Assembly (NCBI GenBank): GCA_016876055.1
Contig: VHDM01000007.1
Location: 1 to 24,764 of the forward strand
DNA: 24,764 bases
Direction: 5' to 3'
Source of the DNA: Verrucomicrobiota bacterium
GTDB taxonomy: Bacteria > Verrucomicrobiota > Verrucomicrobiia > Methylacidiphilales > Verrucolacustridaceae
In this document: piece after piece, positions 21,953 through 24,764 of the stretch
Position numbering within the stretch: the first letter of the stretch is position 1
Layout: the number at the start of each line of letters is the position of its first letter
The notes under the pieces: generated by a model
Databases searched by the model: none
What the model was told of the DNA's origin: nothing
Seen by the model: the letters and a program-made list of their open reading frames with translations, nothing else
Translations under genes and position numbers: made by a program

Positions 21953-22717
21953 ATGCGCATCGTGGCCGTGGTGAACCAAAAGGGAGGGGTTGGCAAGACC
22001 ACCACCGCCATCCATCTGGCTGCCGGTGTGGCGGAAGCCGGCCGCCGCGTCCTCCTCGTCGACCTCGATCCCCAAGCCAACGCCACCAGCGGCCTCGGAC
22101 TGGAAACCATCCCTGGCCGCAGTCTTTACCCCGTTCTGCTTGGCCAAGCCCGCGCCGTGGAGATGCTCCAGCCCGCCCGCCAAGCCAACCTCCAGGTATT
22201 AATTTCGGAACTCGACCTCGCCGGAGCCGAGATCGAGCTGGCCAGCCTGGAAAATCCCCTCCTCCGCGTCCGCGAAGCCTTGGCCCCGCTCAAACAGGAT
22301 CCCGCGTTCGATCTGGTGGTGCTCGACTGCCCGCCCAGCGTCGGCCTCCTCATGACCAGTGCCCTCGTCGCCGCCGAAAAAATCCTTGTTCCCGTTCAGT
22401 GCGAGTACTTCGCCCTCGAGGGTGTCGGCAAAATTCTCAACCTCATCGAAAAAATCCGTGCAGGCGGCCTGAATCCAGAGCTCTCCATCCTCGGCATCCT
22501 CCTCACGATGTACGACGCCCGGACCCGGCTCAGCCAGCAGGTCAGTGACGATCTGCGGCAGCATCTGGGCAACCAGGTATTCCAGACCATCATTCCCCGC
22601 TCCGTCCGGCTCGCGGAGGCCCCCAGCCACGGCAAGACCATCTATGAATACGATAACTCCGGTGCCGCCGCTGCCAGCTACCGCCAGCTGACTACCGAGT
22701 TTTTGAGCCGGCTCTGA
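21953..22717 (+). CDS. parA: ParA/Soj-family ATPase
   Basis: A 254-residue deviant-Walker ATPase of the ParA/MinD superfamily that positions chromosomes, plasmids or protein clusters. The deviant Walker A is KGGVGKTT (10-17), with the signature Lys10. Walker A' is DLDPQAN and the switch motif is VVLDCPPSVG (about 122-131). The C-terminal LSQQVSDDLRQHLG and IPRSVRLAEAPSHGKTIYEY match chromosomal Soj proteins closely. No parB follows: the 3' end overlaps the opposing rpiA by 26 bases. Chromosomal partition is the default reading, with the partner elsewhere. No Shine-Dalgarno is evident. Confidence 0.92.
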   Translation: MRIVAVVNQKGGVGKTTTAIHLAAGVAEAGRRVLLVDLDPQANATSGLGLETIPGRSLYPVLLGQARAVEMLQPARQANLQVLISELDLAGAEIELASLENPLLRVREALAPLKQDPAFDLVVLDCPPSVGLLMTSALVAAEKILVPVQCEYFALEGVGKILNLIEKIRAGGLNPELSILGILLTMYDARTRLSQQVSDDLRQHLGNQVFQTIIPRSVRLAEAPSHGKTIYEYDNSGAAAASYRQLTTEFLSRL

Positions 22718-23363
22718 GCCGCCTTACCCCATTTCGCGTCCCCAACAGCAACAGATTCGCTTTCCTCTTTCCAAAGATTCCCGCGCACACCACCCCGGGA
22801 ATCGCCTCCAGCCGCTTTTCCATTTTTGCCGGATCGGCAATCCGCAGTCCGTGCACGTCCAGAACTTCCCCACCATTGTCAGTGAGGAACCCTTTGCGCC
22901 AGACCGGTCGACCTCCCATTTTCCGGACGGCCGCTGCCACCTGGTGCCGTGCGATTGGCACCACCTCCAGCGGAACCGGAAACCGGCCCAACCGTTTCAC
23001 CCATTTTGACCCGTCGGCAATGCACACAAATTTTCGCGAGGCCGTGGCCACAATTTTTTCCCGGGTCAACGCCCCGCCTCCGCCCTTGATCAACCGCAAC
23101 CGCGGATCCGCCTCGTCCGCCCCATCCACATAAACCGCCAGCTTCCGGGAAGGAATCATGGGTACCACCTGAATGCCACGCCTCTTGAGCGCTTTTGCGG
23201 TGGCCTCGGAACTCGCCACCGCCCCCTTCACCCAACGCTTGGGCAGAAGTTGGATGAAATAGTTGGTGGTCGATCCCGTCCCCACCCCCAGCCAGCAACC
23301 CTTGGGAACCTCCGCCAACGCCGCCCGGGCGGCTTCCTTCTTTTGGCGATCCTGGGGGCTCAT
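22692..23363 (-). CDS. rpiA: Ribose-5-phosphate isomerase A
   Basis: Interconverts ribose 5-phosphate and ribulose 5-phosphate in the pentose phosphate pathway. A 223-residue cytoplasmic enzyme. The phosphate-binding GVGTGST (26-32), the catalytic loop DGADE (80-84) and KGGGGALTREKI (93-104) are complete. IGR-type substrate residues and a C-terminal IPGVVCAGIFG also fit RpiA. It overlaps the parA 3' end by 26 bases on the opposite strand and is divergent from larC, 48 bases apart. Confidence 0.95.
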   Translation of the reverse strand: MSPQDRQKKEAARAALAEVPKGCWLGVGTGSTTNYFIQLLPKRWVKGAVASSEATAKALKRRGIQVVPMIPSRKLAVYVDGADEADPRLRLIKGGGGALTREKIVATASRKFVCIADGSKWVKRLGRFPVPLEVVPIARHQVAAAVRKMGGRPVWRKGFLTDNGGEVLDVHGLRIADPAKMEKRLEAIPGVVCAGIFGKRKANLLLLGTRNGVRRLRAGSKTR

Positions 23364-23370
23364 ATCTTCT

Positions 23371-23397
23371 TTTGTAAACAGGGTGGGGTTGCGTCAA
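23371..23397 (-). promoter_or_regulatory. Possible promoter of rpiA
   Basis: On the minus strand TTGACG and TACAAA lie just upstream of rpiA in the 48-base spacer shared with larC. The spacer between them is 15 bases, shorter than usual, so the call is weak. Confidence 0.3.
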
Positions 23398-23411
23398 TCT
23401 ATCCTCTTCCC

Positions 23412-24620
23412 ATGGCGGCGACCCATCTCCATCTCGACTGCCCGTCTGGCATCAGCGGCGACATGTTCTGTGCCTCCCTCCTTCATTTGGGCGTACCCCT
23501 TGCCGTCTTTCAAGAGGCCGTGTCCTCCCTGCACCTCACCGAAAAGGTCATCCTCAAAACCGAACAGGCGGTCCGAGGCGGCCTCGCCGGTCTCCGCTTC
23601 CTGGTCGAGGAACCCGGCCACCACCATCACCAGAGTCACGGCCACCACCATGGCCGGAACTGGGCAGAAATCCGTGATCTCCTGCAGAAGTCCAAGTTAG
23701 CCCCGGAAGTACGCGACTCGTCTCTCGGCATGTTCCAGCGCGTGGCCGAGGCCGAAGCCAAACTTCATGGCGTGCCGGTCGAAACCGTCCACTTCCACGA
23801 AGTCGGTGCCGTCGACTCGATTGTCGACCTCGTTTGCGCCGCCGCAGGCATCCACCACCTCAAGGTAACGGAGATCACCGCCTCCGTCCCGGTCGACGGC
23901 ACGGGCACCGTCCAATGCGCCCACGGGAACTTTCCCCTCCCCGCCCCCGCCACCGCCGAAATCCTGCGCGGAATCCCCATCCGCCAGTTGGATGTTCCCC
24001 ATGAACTTACCACCCCCACCGGCGCGGCGATCTTGGCCCACGTTGTCAATAGGTTTGGCCCTCTTGAATCTTTTTCAGCCGACTTGATTGGCTACGGACT
24101 GGGCACCCGCGACCTTCCCGACCGCCCCAATGTCCTGAGGGCGTTTCTAGGCCACATCTCCTCGGTTTCAGGAAACGCTACCGACACCGTCTTCGAAATC
24201 CGCACCCACCTGGACGACATCACCGGAGAACAGCTCGCCCATGCCATCGACCGCCTGATGGCCGAAGGCGCTCTCGACGCCGCCGTTTCCCCGCTCGTCA
24301 TGAAAAAGGGCCGGCCCGGACATCTCCTGACCGTTCTTGCCCTCCCCGCCGACGCCGAAAAACTCGCCTCCCTTGTCCTCCGCGAAACCACCGCCTTTGG
24401 CCTCCGCCTGGAACGGATCGAACGCCGCACTCTTCGCCGTGAGGAAAAAACCGTCCAGACCCCCCACGGCCCCGTCCGACTCAAACTCGGCTATCTCGGC
24501 AAACAACTCGTCCAGATTCACCCCGAGGATGCCGACTGCCGGAAACTCGCCGAAAAGGCGAAGATCTCACCTGCCGTGGTATCCGCCGCTGCTCGTGCCG
24601 CTGTTGACACCGCCCAGTAA
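23412..24620 (+). CDS. larC: Nickel-pincer cofactor biosynthesis protein LarC
   Basis: LarC inserts nickel into the pyridinium bisthiocarboxylate nucleotide, the cofactor of lactate racemase and related LarA enzymes. A 402-residue protein. The N-terminus HLHLDCPSGISGDMF is typical. A His-rich metal-binding insert (HHHHQSHGHHH, about 70-80) follows, then ETVHFHEVGAVDSIVDLV and HELTTPTGAAIL. In lactobacilli the two LarC halves are joined by a programmed frameshift; here it is one continuous frame. I choose the ATG at 23412 because the conserved N-terminus starts there, although the frame stays open upstream. LarA, LarB and LarE are not in the window. The next gene begins 17 bases after the stop. 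Confidence 0.92.
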   Translation: MAATHLHLDCPSGISGDMFCASLLHLGVPLAVFQEAVSSLHLTEKVILKTEQAVRGGLAGLRFLVEEPGHHHHQSHGHHHGRNWAEIRDLLQKSKLAPEVRDSSLGMFQRVAEAEAKLHGVPVETVHFHEVGAVDSIVDLVCAAAGIHHLKVTEITASVPVDGTGTVQCAHGNFPLPAPATAEILRGIPIRQLDVPHELTTPTGAAILAHVVNRFGPLESFSADLIGYGLGTRDLPDRPNVLRAFLGHISSVSGNATDTVFEIRTHLDDITGEQLAHAIDRLMAEGALDAAVSPLVMKKGRPGHLLTVLALPADAEKLASLVLRETTAFGLRLERIERRTLRREEKTVQTPHGPVRLKLGYLGKQLVQIHPEDADCRKLAEKAKISPAVVSAAARAAVDTAQ

Positions 24621-24637
24621 AGGTAAGAATTTTCTCA

Positions 24638-24764
24638 ATGGTGATTCCTCTAAAATATGTCCGTCTTTTTGTCGATTCCGCCGGTCGTTCGCATTTTGAG
24701 GATTGCACCCTTCCCCTCACCACCCGTGACTTTGCCCCTCCCACCACACCCTTGGAGGCGTCTG
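24638..24764 (+). CDS. 5' end of a possible cupin-like protein (runs off the window)
   Basis: An open frame from ATG at 24638 runs to the window edge and gives 42 residues. AAAGGTAAG about 10 bases upstream is a plausible ribosome site, and the gene follows larC by 17 bases on the same strand. The N-terminus (KYVRLFVDSAGRSHFEDCTL, then DFAPPTTPLEAS) resembles the start of small cupin-like proteins. The main part is missing, so this is only a suggestion. Confidence 0.45.
   Translation, partial: MVIPLKYVRLFVDSAGRSHFEDCTLPLTTRDFAPPTTPLEAS

Noticed and set aside
1..24764. CRISPR array, insertion sequence, prophage or integrated element, including tRNA-associated integration sites
   Set aside because: No regular repeat-spacer pattern, transposase, integrase or phage gene is visible, and the tRNA ends are followed directly by ordinary genes without a repeated tRNA 3' end.

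Overview
The window is a GC-rich, gene-dense stretch of bacterial chromosome. I see no phage, insertion-sequence, plasmid or CRISPR features. The organism is Gram-negative in character: phosphatidylethanolamine synthesis (psd-pssA), an ArnT/PMT-type glycosyltransferase and a Gld-type ABC system. A SWIB-domain protein next to an H1-like basic DNA-binding protein, plus the general gene mix, best fit the PVC group, most likely Verrucomicrobiota. This assignment is inference from gene content and was not tested by phylogeny. Many genes lack a clear Shine-Dalgarno, and several pairs overlap or nearly touch.

Layout. 1-3.8 kb: a GH73-type glucosaminidase, a Coa1-family membrane protein on the opposite strand, a translationally coupled pair (divergent dihydropteroate-synthase-like protein and SDR reductase), and a YeeZ-like epimerase. 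3.8-4.7 kb: tRNA-Ser(UGA), a basic winged-helix protein preceded by a tandem 12-bp repeat, an intrinsic terminator and a SWIB protein. 4.7-6.8 kb: overlapping cofG-cofH, which make the deazaflavin Fo, reading toward the SWIB gene and its terminator. 6.8-8.3 kb: psd-pssA. 8.4-10.1 kb: a membrane-anchored subtilase and a 48-residue membrane peptide just downstream. 10.2-13.9 kb: tRNA-Leu(CAA), an ArnT-like glycosyltransferase and a divergent asnB. 13.9-15.6 kb: nadB and tRNA-Asp(GUC). 15.6-21.9 kb: a six-gene operon on the minus strand (GldA-like ATPase, GldF-like permease, GldG-like protein, a protein of four tandem DUF4340-type repeats, and two unrecognised membrane proteins) behind a good sigma70-like promoter. 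21.9-24.8 kb: an orphan parA, rpiA, larC and the start of a possible cupin protein.

How the genes work together. psd and pssA form the two-step route from CDP-diacylglycerol to phosphatidylethanolamine. cofG and cofH make Fo, the chromophore of F420, but no later F420 gene is in the window. The DHPS-like/SDR pair points to a pterin-related reaction that may not be canonical folate synthesis. The Gld/DUF4340 operon looks like one envelope machine of unknown substrate and is the strongest candidate here for an uncharacterised system.

Compaction is striking. Three convergent CDS pairs are separated by exactly one base, another pair overlaps by 26 bp, and all three tRNA genes run into the stop codon of an opposing CDS with a gap of 4 or 1 bases or an overlap of 9. 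No gap longer than 300 bases lacks a proposed gene.
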